Source of the DNA: Lucinisca nassula
Taxonomy: Eukaryota; Mollusca; Bivalvia; Lucinida; Lucinidae
Length of the DNA stretch: 64,000 nucleotides
NCBI GenBank assembly: GCA_963580285.1
Contig: OY757011.1
Span: 115,106,766 to 115,170,765, forward strand
Reading direction: 5' to 3'
Position 1 is the first letter of the stretch. Each line of letters begins with the position of its first letter. The position numbers and the translations under genes are program-made. The notes under the pieces were generated by a model. That model saw only the letters and a program-made list of their open reading frames with translations. It was not told the DNA's origin and made no database searches. This document shows, piece after piece, positions 55,721-64,000 of this stretch.

Positions 55721-55910
55721 ATCTCTAGTCTCGGTGGCTAGAGCGTATCTCTAGTCTCAGAGGCATCAAAACAGCAATGGTATCTCTGTTTGAAACAATT
55801 ATCAGTCTTATCAAACTGTACCTCTAGCCAGGCCTATTGGAAAATGCTAGGGATACAGATCCGTATCCCTAGCCTTCGAGACCAGAGATACGGATCCGTA
55901 TCTCTAGCCT
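55721..55910. repeat. Inverted cluster of GATACGGATCC palindromes, right
   Basis: Reverse complement of 47748-47942, including ATCAAAACAGCAATGGTATC and CGGATCCGTATCTCTAGCC. The two clusters are about 8 kb apart. Confidence 0.75.
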
Positions 55911-55925
55911 GTATCTAAAGAGATG

Positions 55926-56138
55926 TTAACCCTTATCTTGCTGTTCACGACAACCCCTATCTTTGCAAACAGTGTAGATCCAGATCAGATGGCTTCTGAA
56001 GAAGCCATCTGATCAGGATCTACACTGTTTGGCATTCAGTTTATGAATTTGTAGCAATAAATTACATTAAGTAATTTGATTGGTTGATAGACAGAACTGG
56101 GTGTGGCTTACATGAATATTCAGCAAGAGAATGGTTAA
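55926..56138. mobile_element. TTAA MITE, CCCTTATCTTGCTG family
   Basis: TTAACCCTTATCTTGCTG to GCAAGAGAATGGTTAA, TTAA both sides; core AGTGTAGATCCAGATCAGAT and complement at 55971-56032. Confidence 0.8.
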
Positions 56139-56605
56139 AAAGGTGAAGTCAGGTCAGCAATACCTCACCTAAAAGATTTCCCACAGTGTAATGGCAGAAC
56201 AGGAGGTTTGATTTTCTCTGAGTGAGGACTAAGACCCCTAAATGTTAAACACCCGCGTTTTATAATACACTTGCTTTGAAAAAGTTCGAGTAGGCTATAT
56301 CGGTTTACTTCTTTTCCTCTGTACTTTCGTCCGTCTGTCTGTCCACCCATCTGTATGTCTGTCAGACGTCCAGCCGTCCATCCCAATAAAACCATTATTC
56401 AATTTATTGTGTGCGTTTGTGTGTGTGTGTGTGGGGGGGGGCATGATTTGTATCCAGCGCCCCCACCCCACCCAAGAATCTCCCGAGCATGTTCCAGGGA
56501 ATTATAATCCGGACTTCTATAGCTTGCCAAGCCAATGTCTCAATTCTGTTACGTTGGAAATAGGCAGACGTGTCCCTGAATGGCGGGTTTAGCACATAGG
56601 TCTTT
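56139..56605. other. No gene; GT microsatellite
   Basis: GTGTGTGT run at 56409-56433 followed by a G run; GTCTGTCTGTCC near 56332. Nothing else recognised. Confidence 0.4.
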
Positions 56606-56787
56606 TTTTGTTTTACGACCCATTCAAGATTTTTTCACTCATGTCGAGCCGATCGTTAATTAGAGGGGGCCAATAATCACCTGACCTTCCGTTGCAGAAC
56701 TTGGCGTCTCACATGTGATCCGAGCCCGACTCGAACCGCCCAATGATTAAGAGTCAGCGCTCTTATTCACTAGGCCACGGAGGCCTG
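56606..56787 (-). mobile_element. SINE-D (tRNA-derived)
   Basis: TTTTTTTGTTTTACGACCCA to CACTAGGCCACGGAGGCC; internal deletion around GGGCCAATAATCACCTGACC relative to 29651-29874. Box B on minus: GGTTCGAGTCGGG. Confidence 0.8.
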
Positions 56788-57325
56788 TTAGCACACCTAG
56801 GTCTAGTGGCAATGAGCTATAGCTCCTGGCGCTAAAATGCCAAAAATATGCTAACTACGTCTGTTTTATTTGAAAATGAAGTTGTGGAAAATTGGCTTTA
56901 TTAATACGAGTTCTGAGGTATTCTTTCAACTCTTAGTTGGCCATAACGGCTAATCCCAATTCCGAGTTGAATGCACATCGCATAGCTAGCTTCGAGTTAT
57001 TATGTAGAAATTCGAAAAGTTTGAGTCATGACGATTTGTCGAGATCATAAGTCGAAATTTCGAGATACTAAGTCAAGTTGGATCCCGTTTCATGATCTAT
57101 CCATATGTATAACGTTCCACAAAAGAAACACTGGCAAACAGTGTAGACCCAGATCAGAAGTCGCATGTCTTCACTGTTTTCTTATAGTTTAGGGATTTTG
57201 ATAAAACTTACAACAAATAAAACAAACCTGACGGACTCAGAATCGGAAATGAATCTGTCCAAGTTTATGAAATGGATGATTTTGTTAGTCACGTGTGGGT
57301 TATCAGTCTTTATTTATTATTTCAG
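56788..57325. other. Sequence upstream of the DECR2 exon
   Basis: Contains GAGTTATTATGTAGAAATTC-like repeats (56990-57075) and a decayed P-core (57133-57180). The open reading running into 57326 from 57165 is intron read-through: the AG acceptor at 57324-57325 follows TATTTATTATTTC. Confidence 0.4.
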
Positions 57326-57394
57326 AGGTAAAGTTGCCCTTATCACCGGAGGAGGAACAGGAATTGGTTTCACAATAACCGAAATTCTTATGAG
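57326..57394 (+). CDS. DECR2: DECR2 exon: Rossmann start, TGGGTGIG
   Basis: Peroxisomal 2,4-dienoyl-CoA reductase is a short-chain dehydrogenase that uses NADPH to reduce 2,4-dienoyl-CoA during oxidation of unsaturated fatty acids. This 69-nt plus-strand exon, between TATTTCAG acceptor and GTACCG donor, carries one base, then GKVALITGGGTGIGFTITEI-LM and AG. TGGGTGIG is the cofactor-binding TGxxxGxG motif after the first beta strand. The final AG joins A of exon 61795-61912 to give Arg-His-Gly, the order found in DECR2 (..FMRHG..). Upstream coding (the short N-terminal exon, which must end with two carried bases) was not found; downstream exons lie past 61912. DECR1 and other SDRs fit less well because of the next exon. 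Confidence 0.88.
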
Positions 57395-58008
57395 GTACCG
57401 TTTTTGACCCAACATTTGTTGTTTGTTTTCATGAAAGCGTTGCAAGTCCAACACACACATGCTTCATTCTGCATGTGTTTTGCATTCACAGGACTATGCA
57501 TGTCGAAAGTCAAAGGGCATCTCTCAAGGCAGAAGTACCGCAGCATGTCCTTTGTAATTTCTCCTCATTCCGAATCACCTCGGATTTTATCGCTAACACT
57601 TAATTGCATCTGAAAGTGTCGTCTGTTATGTCGCCTGCTGCGCTTCTTGCAAACGTTTTGAAGACGCCAATTAAGAGTGCAAGATTTTGTTACAAAAGTG
57701 CTAAAAGGTCACTGTAGTATATCAATTACTGTGCCTTTGTGATAAAGGGGAACAAATTGATGACTTCTGTTTGTTACGGAACTTAGTTTGTTGGTATATG
57801 TATGCCTTATGCCAACTTTGGACATGTGTGGTTCAACCAAACACGCCCAAAGTCGACATAAGGAGCTTACTAAGACTTATGCCAAGTTTGGAAATCCTGA
57901 GTACACGGTTCGACAAAACATATCCAAATTCGGCATAGGTGAAATACGATTGCGTTTGAGCATGTGCATAATCATGATGGCTTTTTATTGCGCACCATGT
58001 CTTTATTA
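57395..58008 (+). other. DECR2 intron, unremarkable part
   Basis: No exon seen. Frames at 57404-58039 are without domain or splice support. Confidence 0.4.
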
Positions 58009-58012
58009 CGAC

Positions 58013-58391
58013 TGTCACAGGGTTGGAAAAAGAACATGACTCGACCGGGACTCGAACCCAGGGTCTTTCGCATATCGTGCGAACACTCTACCGACTGAGC
58101 TACCGAGCCACACGGTCGACCTGTTACACTTCACCCCTGCCCAATTAGATTCGTCCCGAATCTCTCCTAATGAGATTCGTCCCGAATCTCTGTCCTATCC
58201 AGTCCGGCTGTGAGAATTATTTTCATACTCTTTCATGCCCTCAGACGCGGTGCTGGACCCACACTGGCCTCCAAATGTCACAGGGTTGGAAAAAGAACAT
58301 GACTCGACCGGGACTCGAACCCAGGGTCTTTCGCATACCGTGCGAACACTCTACCGACTGAGCTACCGAGCCACACGGTCGACCTGTTACA
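58013..58391 (-). mobile_element. TRIM-like mini-LTR element with tRNA-like LTRs, copy B
   Basis: Two 116-bp direct repeats (58013-58128, 58276-58391), TGTCACAGG..CCTGTTACA, differing at one base by eye, enclose 147 bp with no coding. A 4-bp duplication CGAC flanks the element (58009-58012, 58392-58395), as for LTR integration. On minus the middle begins TTTGGAGGCCAGTG (candidate primer site with TGG) and ends GGGCAGGGGTGAAG (polypurine tract) before the LTR. Each LTR on minus includes TAGCTCAGTCGGTAGAGTG (box A), an anticodon-like arm TTCGC..GCGAA and GGGTTCGAGTCCCGG (box B). LTR near-identity means recent insertion; movement would need a helper element. Confidence 0.82.
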
Positions 58392-58395
58392 CGAC

Positions 58396-58819
58396 GAATG
58401 CGGTAATTCTAGCCAAATTAAATGGGAAAATTCAAGAAGAAATATTGGCACCATTTACGTAACATGATAAATGTCAGTTGTTTTAGACGATTCAGATGTA
58501 ATTTTTATCTTGGACCACTGTTTTCAGTCTTTTGGGCTACGGCCCCAGAGTATTGAAGAGTGATTTTGGCACTACTTTTTGCATTAATGCATACGACCAA
58601 ATCACAATCAAGAAACACCGTGAGAAAATATAACGCAATATTCGAAACAGTTTCAAAAGTTCCTCCTAAAATGACAGAGCCGATGGAAATAAATATTATA
58701 ACTTGAATGTTTTATAAATTTATCCATAAAGTTTACCGTGAGGGATTCTCCGTGTAAAAACGTGAATGAAAACCATGTAGACTAATAAGCCATTCAGCGT
58801 CTTTTTATAGTCAGCACAA
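58396..58819. other. DECR2 intron, nothing recognised
   Basis: AT-rich; no repeat or exon recognised. Confidence 0.35.
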
Positions 58820-59062
58820 TTAGCCCATTTTACAGCTTATTTTGTACCGGATATCCCAAAACTGGTAACTGGCAACTTGAACAGCGCAGGCCCAGATCAG
58901 ATACCGTTGAGTCTCATTAGGGCATACCATGCATGTTTGCGAAAGGTTCAGCATTTTCCAGATAATTTTAAAGAAGCCACAACCAGACATCCCTAAATTT
59001 TGAAAGGACTCGTTTCATACTAATATAAGGTTAATGATTCCATTCAGTACAAAATGGGTTAA
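58820..59062. mobile_element. TTAA MITE, eroded
   Basis: TTAGCCCATTTTACAGC to GTACAAAATGGGTTAA; core GCAGGCCCAGATCAGATACC with a decayed complement. Confidence 0.55.
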
Positions 59063-59102
59063 AAGTTCGCAGTGTGGGTCGATTATGTAACTCTTTGTGT
59101 CA

Positions 59103-59332
59103 TTAACCCATATAAGACAATTGATATCTCCTAGTTAAGAAGTTTGGAGTGGTCCATGTCCAATTGAAGGGGAGCCAGGTTTGTATTGTTAGCAGTAAAT
59201 TTTGCAAAAATTATATGTACTTTCAGCAAACAGTTTAGACACAGATGAGATGCCAGGTGTTGCGGCGTCTGATCTCGGCCTGCAATGTTTGCAAATGTAC
59301 CCACAAAAGGCTGCTTGGCATACATGGGTTAA
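59103..59332. mobile_element. TTAA MITE, CCCATATAAGAC family
   Basis: TTAACCCATATAAGACAATT to GGCATACATGGGTTAA with TTAA both sides; core GACACAGATGAGATGCC and complement at 59230-59285. Confidence 0.7.
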
Positions 59333-59384
59333 TGGGGGTGTTTATATCAGTAACGAGGAAGACCTAATGGTTAAGTGTTAGCCC

Positions 59385-59944
59385 CCCTAGGCATTTGCTC
59401 AGTCGGATGCGCGACTGACTAATGATCAGGAGGACGCGGTTCGATACCAGCCGGGGTCGGCAACATGTTTCTTGGAGATTGATCATGGAATCTTTTCCAC
59501 GGTGATTATCACTCCCGTTTGCTGATTCACGAAAGGCAGTTGGAAGTTTCTTGTTTGATTGTTTGTATTGGAGTTAAAGGCCATTCAACACTATTTAGGT
59601 CATTTTTGAGCCGCTCAGTTTACCTATCAACACTTTTCCTGGACAGTGCACATTCTTTCGCCAGAGACGACAACTGCCCTTCTTGAATCAGCGGAACGGA
59701 AAGAATGACCGTAGAAAATATTTCATGATCAATCTCCACGAAAAAAAGTTGCCGACCCCGGCAGGTATCGAATCCGCGTCGTCCTGATCACCAGTCAGAC
59801 GCGCATCCACTGAGCTACCGAGGCCGGCTGGAAGTTTCTGGTGAAAGGATGTGCACTGTACTGGTTTACCGTTTACGTAGGAGAAGTGTGGATAGTAAAA
59901 CTAACCAGCTCAAATTGACCCAAAAGTGTTGACTTGGTCGTTTT
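59385..59944 (+). mobile_element. SINE-B split by another SINE-B
   Basis: Outer copy: 59385-59551 and 59829-59944; head CTCAGTCGGATGCGCGAC, box B GCGGTTCGATACC. Broken by an opposite-strand SINE-B with an 11-bp duplication TGGAAGTTTCT (59541-59551, 59829-59839). Confidence 0.85.
59552..59828 (-). mobile_element. Inner SINE-B, minus strand
   Basis: TGTTTGATTGTTTGTATTGG (tail) to CTGAGCTACCGAGGCCGG (head). Box B on plus as GGTATCGAATCCGCG. Confidence 0.9.
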
Positions 59945-60150
59945 TTTTGGTTTTACGGACCTTTCAAGATTATTTCATTCATATCGAGTCGATCGTAAAT
60001 CAGAGGTGGGCGAAAACCGGGGTACCCGGAGAAAAGCCACCTGACCTACCATTGTAGAACTTGACGTCTCACATATGTCCCGAGCGAGGCTCGAACCACT
60101 GCGGTGAGAGTCCTAATGATTAAGAGTCAGCGCTGTTAACCACTAGGCCA
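59945..60150 (-). mobile_element. SINE-D (tRNA-derived)
   Basis: TTTTGGTTTTACGGACCTTT to TAACCACTAGGCCACAGG, directly against the 3' end of the outer SINE-B. Head slightly worn. Confidence 0.8.
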
Positions 60151-61047
60151 CAGGTTACACACCAATGTAAATTTATTCAGCTTGAATACTTGCTAGTAAC
60201 GATTAAGAAATATAATTTTTTTTTTTCGAAAATTTAAAATAATTAAAAGAAACAAGAACAACAGTGAAAAAAAATCGATGAACAAACAGTCCCTTTATAT
60301 CAGGCGTAGTACATGTATATGTCTTCTGTAAAGGTGTATGCTCTGGAAAAAATGATATTCCCCAAAGGAATTAAAACATCGAGTGGTCAAATTTTCTAGA
60401 CCAGATAATCTAGTTTCGCCAAAGTAGACCTCATAAGCCACCTTCCAATATATTCAAGCCCCATTTGAACAATTAAAGGGATCATCCAAAGTTTTTCATG
60501 AATAACATTTGCAGGATTCCAAAGAAGCTGTCTGAATATCTTCGAGGGACCAGACAAATGTTATTGCAATGAAATGAACATACATGGTCGTCATTCTTGC
60601 ATTTCCTACGGCAAATTGTGACGCAAACGCCCCACAACTCCATGTCACCTCTTCAGTAAAAAGGCATGTCGGCTAGTTCAAAACGTTGTGAAAACGATAA
60701 CGTCTGTTCTGCAACACTAAAAAATGCTACGTCCACTGGGACAACGTTACATCGCTCTAACGTGTCACGTAAACAAAGCAATGATCCAAAGATCAAAACT
60801 CATGTTTTAACAGAATTTCAACATGGGTTTTATTGCGTTAACAGGAATTCTGACCCAGAATAGCTTTAAACAGCTATGTTCATTGGATTGTATTCCAAAA
60901 TATATTCTTTATGAGTCTGATTTGAAATACCAACCAGACGCTAAAATTGCCTAACCCTATCCATTGACCACAAGCTATAGCCCTATCAGCACTCTCAGTG
61001 CTTTGACTCTCTAGCGTTAACACGGTACGTGCTAGGAAATCAGTGCT
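60151..61047. other. DECR2 intron, nothing recognised
   Basis: No exon or repeat recognised; a 65-codon frame at 60666-60863 has no family resemblance. Confidence 0.4.
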
Positions 61048-61323
61048 TTAACCCATAAAATGCCAATCACGATAAATGTCACCTGCTTTGTCGTCTGCCG
61101 GTTACCTTGAAAGTAACTTTTTCCTTAAAAGTCATTATTTTGCAAACAGTGTGGACCCAGATTAGACTGTAGGAGCAGTCTGATCTGGGCAGTCTGATCT
61201 GGGCCCACACTGTTTGCCTGTATGTGAAAAATGTTTTTAAAAAGTTTGCAAAAAATGTTCAGCAGACGACATAAGCAGACGACATTTTCAGATGTAGTTT
61301 TTTCTCGGCGTCTTAAGGGTTAA
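61048..61323. mobile_element. TTAA MITE, CCCATAAAATGCC family
   Basis: TTAACCCATAAAATGCCAAT to CGGCGTCTTAAGGGTTAA; core GTGTGGACCCAGATTAGACT and complement with an extra GCAGTCTGATCTGG repeat; GCAGACGAC subterminal repeats as in 18765-19012. Confidence 0.75.
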
Positions 61324-61466
61324 TGCTTATTCAAGAGGTGAGGTTGTGACCTTTTCCTCACTTGTGCTACGAACATAGATTGGTATTGGCACTTGTTAGA
61401 AACCCGTTATTGAGATTTAAGCCAGTACACATGTATTATGCGAAATTAGCTCAGGACAGTCTGCGC

Positions 61467-61677
61467 TTAACCATTGTATACCAGTGGTCTCTTCGATTGC
61501 TGTATGTTGTCATATATGGCATGTCAGGCCTATTTCGTTTTTATTCTATTTTGGACGGAAATTTAGTTAGAAAATAGTGCAGGCCCTGATCAGACGCCAC
61601 AGTAGGCGGCATCTGATCTGGGCCTGAACTGTTTGCCACGGTACCGCTTTATGGGTTTCCCGCATGCAATGGTTTAA
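61467..61677. mobile_element. TTAA MITE, CCATTGTATACC family
   Basis: TTAACCATTGTATACCAG to GCATGCAATGGTTTAA, core GCAGGCCCTGATCAGACGCC and complement at 61578-61635. Ends about 117 bp before the DECR2 exon. Confidence 0.7.
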
Positions 61678-61794
61678 GTTTAGACTAATTAGAGCCTCTG
61701 GTGTCCACTGGCATGTAGATGAGATTCGTGACAGAAGACATGCGTTTACCCCTTTTGGTGAAACGTTATGCAAACATTATAGTGTCTTTTGTAG

Positions 61795-61912
61795 ACATGG
61801 TTGTGATACGGCTATTGCCAGCCGTAGACTCCATAAATGTCAAGAATCTGCCAACACTCTGATGTCAGCCACTGGGAGACAGTGCTTACCTCTACAGATG
61901 GATGTCAGACAT
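61795..61912 (+). CDS. DECR2: DECR2 exon: RHG..MDVRH
   Basis: 118-nt exon between TCTTTTGTAG acceptor and GTAAGCAC donor. After one base completing Arg, 39 codons: HGCDTAIASRRLHKCQESAN through ATGRQCLPLQMDVRH, phase 0 at the end. HG-C-x-T-x-IASR is the second strand with the Arg/Ser that select NADPH, and ATGR-x-CLPL-x-MDVR is the stretch before the third strand; both are near-identical to vertebrate DECR2 as I remember it. The next exons (NAAGNF and the catalytic Tyr/Lys region) are not seen before 64000. Confidence 0.93.
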
Positions 61913-62332
61913 GTAAGCACTATACTTAAGAAACATATCGGCTCTAGCAGTAATAAATCATAGTTTGGAGGTCAGTTTAAAAGCGAATCAAATCGTGAAC
62001 CCTACGCAAGGGATTTACATGTAGTTACCTGCTGACAAATGACCAACAAACTGTAATTTTTACTCAACAGTTCACCCACTAAAGCTGGTCTGTTTCCATT
62101 CTTACACACTAAAATAGACAATATTTCTGTTGTTTCCCTCAAATTCTCCAAACATGAAGAAATCCCACCAGCACTGTTGACTATAAAACATGTATTTATC
62201 GAAGTCATGCAAGAAAACGAAGTTATACGACTGCGAGTGACGATATAAGGCCTAAACTGAAATAGCCTTGTTTCCGCTAACCCAACCGACCCTGATTTTT
62301 TTAGGTGGCGACCCTGCAATTTTTATGGTCAT
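61913..62332. other. DECR2 intron, nothing recognised
   Basis: A 105-codon minus frame (62002-62319) has no recognised family. Confidence 0.35.
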
Positions 62333-62347
62333 CCAGAAAAAAAAGAG

Positions 62348-62405
62348 TGTGTGTGAATTCGGGTTTAACGTCGCTTTCAACAATTTTTCAGTCATATCAC
62401 GACGG
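62348..62405 (-). mobile_element. SINE-E, very short 3' fragment with target duplication
   Basis: 58 bp (TGTGTGTGAATTCGGGTTTA..ATATCACGACGG) identical in layout to the tail side of 22322-22653. CCAGAAAAAAA(A)GAG flanks it (62333-62347, 62406-62419), so it is a genuine 5'-truncated insertion. Confidence 0.75.
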
Positions 62406-62419
62406 CCAGAAAAAAAGAG

Positions 62420-62716
62420 ATTTTCTTGCCTACCGACCTTAATATTTTCTAGCACTTTTGATAAAATATTATAAAACTGTCAAAAAAGCACAACTAATAC
62501 TTCAAATCCTGTTCTTTTGCTTCATTGATGCTCTAAACCTCATTATTTGAATGCTTTATGGTAATATGGCTGTAATTAAGCCCTTTTGAACAAATTTTGC
62601 TCTTTTTCCATCAAAAAAAAAAGTTGACAAAAAATAAAAAAGTTTAATCGACTTACCGCCCCTTATTTTTTCGGCATGTTAGCTGTTGCAGAACAATTCA
62701 CAGTTGTTTTGTTTTA
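62420..62716. other. DECR2 intron, nothing recognised
   Basis: AT-rich; nothing recognised. Confidence 0.35.
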
Positions 62717-63002
62717 TTTGTTTGATTTGGGGTTTAACGTCCCCGTCAACACTGTAAAGGTCATTTTGGAGACGTTGCTTCCAGTTTTGTGGGACTGTTA
62801 CCCGGCATTGAGATGAAATGACATCTCAAGTCCTGTCGTCCAATGAAACCAATAGGGTTTATAAGCATGGACTCGCACCGCTTTGCCTGGGTATGCTTAG
62901 ATCCTCTAAGCGGTTTACCAGTACTTGTGTGCGGGTCGGTTTCAGCTCTGCGTTGAAGCATCGTGCAGCCCATCTATTTCTTCAAGCCCCAATGGGCGGG
63001 GC
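62717..63002 (-). mobile_element. SINE-A, minus strand
   Basis: TTTGTTTGATTTGGGGTTTA to CCCCAATGGGCGGGGCC; about 14 bp deleted near 62870 (GGTCCGACT). Target duplication unclear. Confidence 0.85.
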
Positions 63003-63084
63003 CGTCACGGTTATTTTACATTACTTATATAGACGCACTGTGTCAGAATTTAGGATAGTGTAATTGAACGGACACAAGAGAATA

Positions 63085-63225
63085 CCCAGCTGGCACATGA
63101 CGTAATTGTGACGTTACATCAACGTCGGTGAAACGTCATGACGTTAATGCAACGTCACATTAACGTCGTGGATTCAACGTCGTGGCGTTGCACCGACGTT
63201 GATTTGACGTTGCCCTAGAGACGTG
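63085..63225. repeat. AACGTC/GACGTT motif array
   Basis: Begins ACCCAGCTGGCACATGACGT; about a dozen CGT-centred motifs (TGACGTTACATCAACGTC, GAAACGTCATGACGTTA, GGATTCAACGTCGTGGCG) in both orientations, then CCTAGAGACGTGTG. Similar motif arrays occur as repeats in many animals. Confidence 0.6.
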
Positions 63226-63409
63226 TGCCTGCTTGATAGTCCTCTTATTTTTCTCCGAATTATTTGTGAGCAGTCAGTGCATGACTTCGTATGTGAAACT
63301 AACTCAAGGTCTATTCTACACATCTGTCGGTAGCAGAGGCTTTGGCGAGACTGCGCCTAACCGTAGGTTCACTTTAGTCTTTGCTGCTGTCCTATCCAAT
63401 AAGTTCTAC

Positions 63410-63865
63410 TTGATGGGAATGGATACACCTGTCAGATTTTGCCGCCATTTTTCAAAGGGAGACAAGTTTCTGGACTTCCTGGTCGCTTTTCTGTATACTG
63501 GCCCATGGAAAAGGGGGTCTACTCTTAAAGGAAAGAATTTGCTCCTCATGAGGAGTAAATTCTTTCCTTTAAGAGTAGACCCATATATTCCCGGGGTCGG
63601 CAACATTCTCTCGTGAAATCTTTTCTACGGTCATTCTCTCCCTTCCGCTCATTCAAGAATGCGAACTCTTCGAAAGAAAGCGCACTGTACTGGATAACCG
63701 CTTACGTATAAGCATGCCCAGGAAAGCTGACCGGCCCAAAAATGACCCAAAATGGTGTTGACTGGGCCGTTTAACTCCAAAACAAACAAAGACCCCTATA
63801 TTAACAAGGAGACAAAACACTTTTGCAGGAGTTGCCTCCCTTGAAGGTGTGTCCATTCCCCTGAA
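63410..63865. mobile_element. TTAA-GGGGAATGG MITE split by SINE-B
   Basis: Left part 63410-63577 (GGGAATGGATACACCTGTC; perfect palindrome TCTACTCTTAAAGGAAAGAA and complement at 63518-63579) and right part 63791-63861 (..AGGTGTGTCCATTCCCC). The SINE at 63590-63790 interrupts it. Confidence 0.75.
63590..63790 (+). mobile_element. SINE-B, 5'-truncated, inside a MITE
   Basis: Starts CCCGGGGTCGGCAACATTC, ends TTTAACTCCAAAACAAACAA. Duplication GACCCMTATATT (63578-63589 and 63791-63802, one mismatch). Confidence 0.85.
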
Positions 63866-64000
63866 TGCTAGAAATGATGGCTTGACATGTGTGTCATTTG
63901 TGTTCGAAACAAGAATTTCTATGCTGCTAGTCCAGCTTTATGAGCCAATTTTGATGATTTCGCACAGTAGAAGAAAAAGTAAAAGCATGAAAGCCTGTGA

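Noticed and set aside
57165..57325. N-terminal membrane segment (MKWMILLVTCGLSVFIYYF) fused to the DECR2 dehydrogenase domain
   Set aside because: A good 3' splice site precedes the conserved part and DECR2 has no such segment; it is intron read-through.
58030..58115. Functional tRNA gene on the minus strand
   Set aside because: The tRNA-like fold is inside a repeated LTR, has extra bases between acceptor and D arm and a C where the invariant U33 should be.

Overview
This is a repeat-packed eukaryotic nuclear window, most likely from a bivalve mollusc. Its tRNA-derived SINEs, TTAA-flanked MITEs, Helitron/HINE-like elements with internal tandem repeats, and its retroelement families are of kinds abundant in bivalve genomes. 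I cannot name the genus from the sequence alone. No prokaryotic gene organisation is present, and most open reading frames lie inside repeats or on the opposite strand of repeats.

Two host genes are supported by exons with matching splice phases. On the minus strand, five exons (32225-32062, 30026-29899, 26959-26835, 19624-19555, 9037-8974) join without a stop into about 183 residues: a signal-peptide-like start, a Cys-containing lumenal domain, one transmembrane helix and the start of a cytosolic loop. This fits the N-terminal part of heparan-alpha-glucosaminide N-acetyltransferase (HGSNAT); the catalytic membrane domain would lie before position 1. On the plus strand, exons 57326-57394 and 61795-61912 encode the nucleotide-binding start of peroxisomal 2,4-dienoyl-CoA reductase (DECR2); the rest would lie beyond position 64000. 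The two genes diverge, and their first exons (expected between about 32.3 and 57.3 kb) were not found.

Layout. 0-8.9 kb: MITEs, a foldback element and two nested satellite-bearing Helitron-like elements (1.8-6.2 kb). 9.1-17.1 kb: a 43-bp minisatellite split by a 5.6-kb Helitron-like concatemer. 17.5-32.2 kb: HGSNAT introns full of SINEs, TTAA MITEs and a mariner relic broken by a SINE. 32.3-41.5 kb: more Helitron-like elements, SINEs, a tRNA-bearing mini-LTR element, a hAT-like element and a serial hairpin array. 41.9-46.2 kb: a reverse-transcriptase relic with a striking A-to-G hypermutated tract, then LINE relics, one of them split by a MITE. 47.7-56.1 kb: inverted repeat clusters, a transposase C-terminal relic, a three-level nested insertion and a dead Tc1 element. 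57.3-64 kb: DECR2 exons, a well-preserved mini-LTR element, and nested SINEs and MITEs.

The strongest unusual signals are the localized A-to-G hypermutation of the reverse transcriptase (42.95-43.35 kb), the miniature LTR elements whose LTRs contain a tRNA-like pol III head, the reuse of one hairpin core by several TTAA MITE families, and HGSNAT exons hemmed in by insertions within 10-45 bp of their splice sites.
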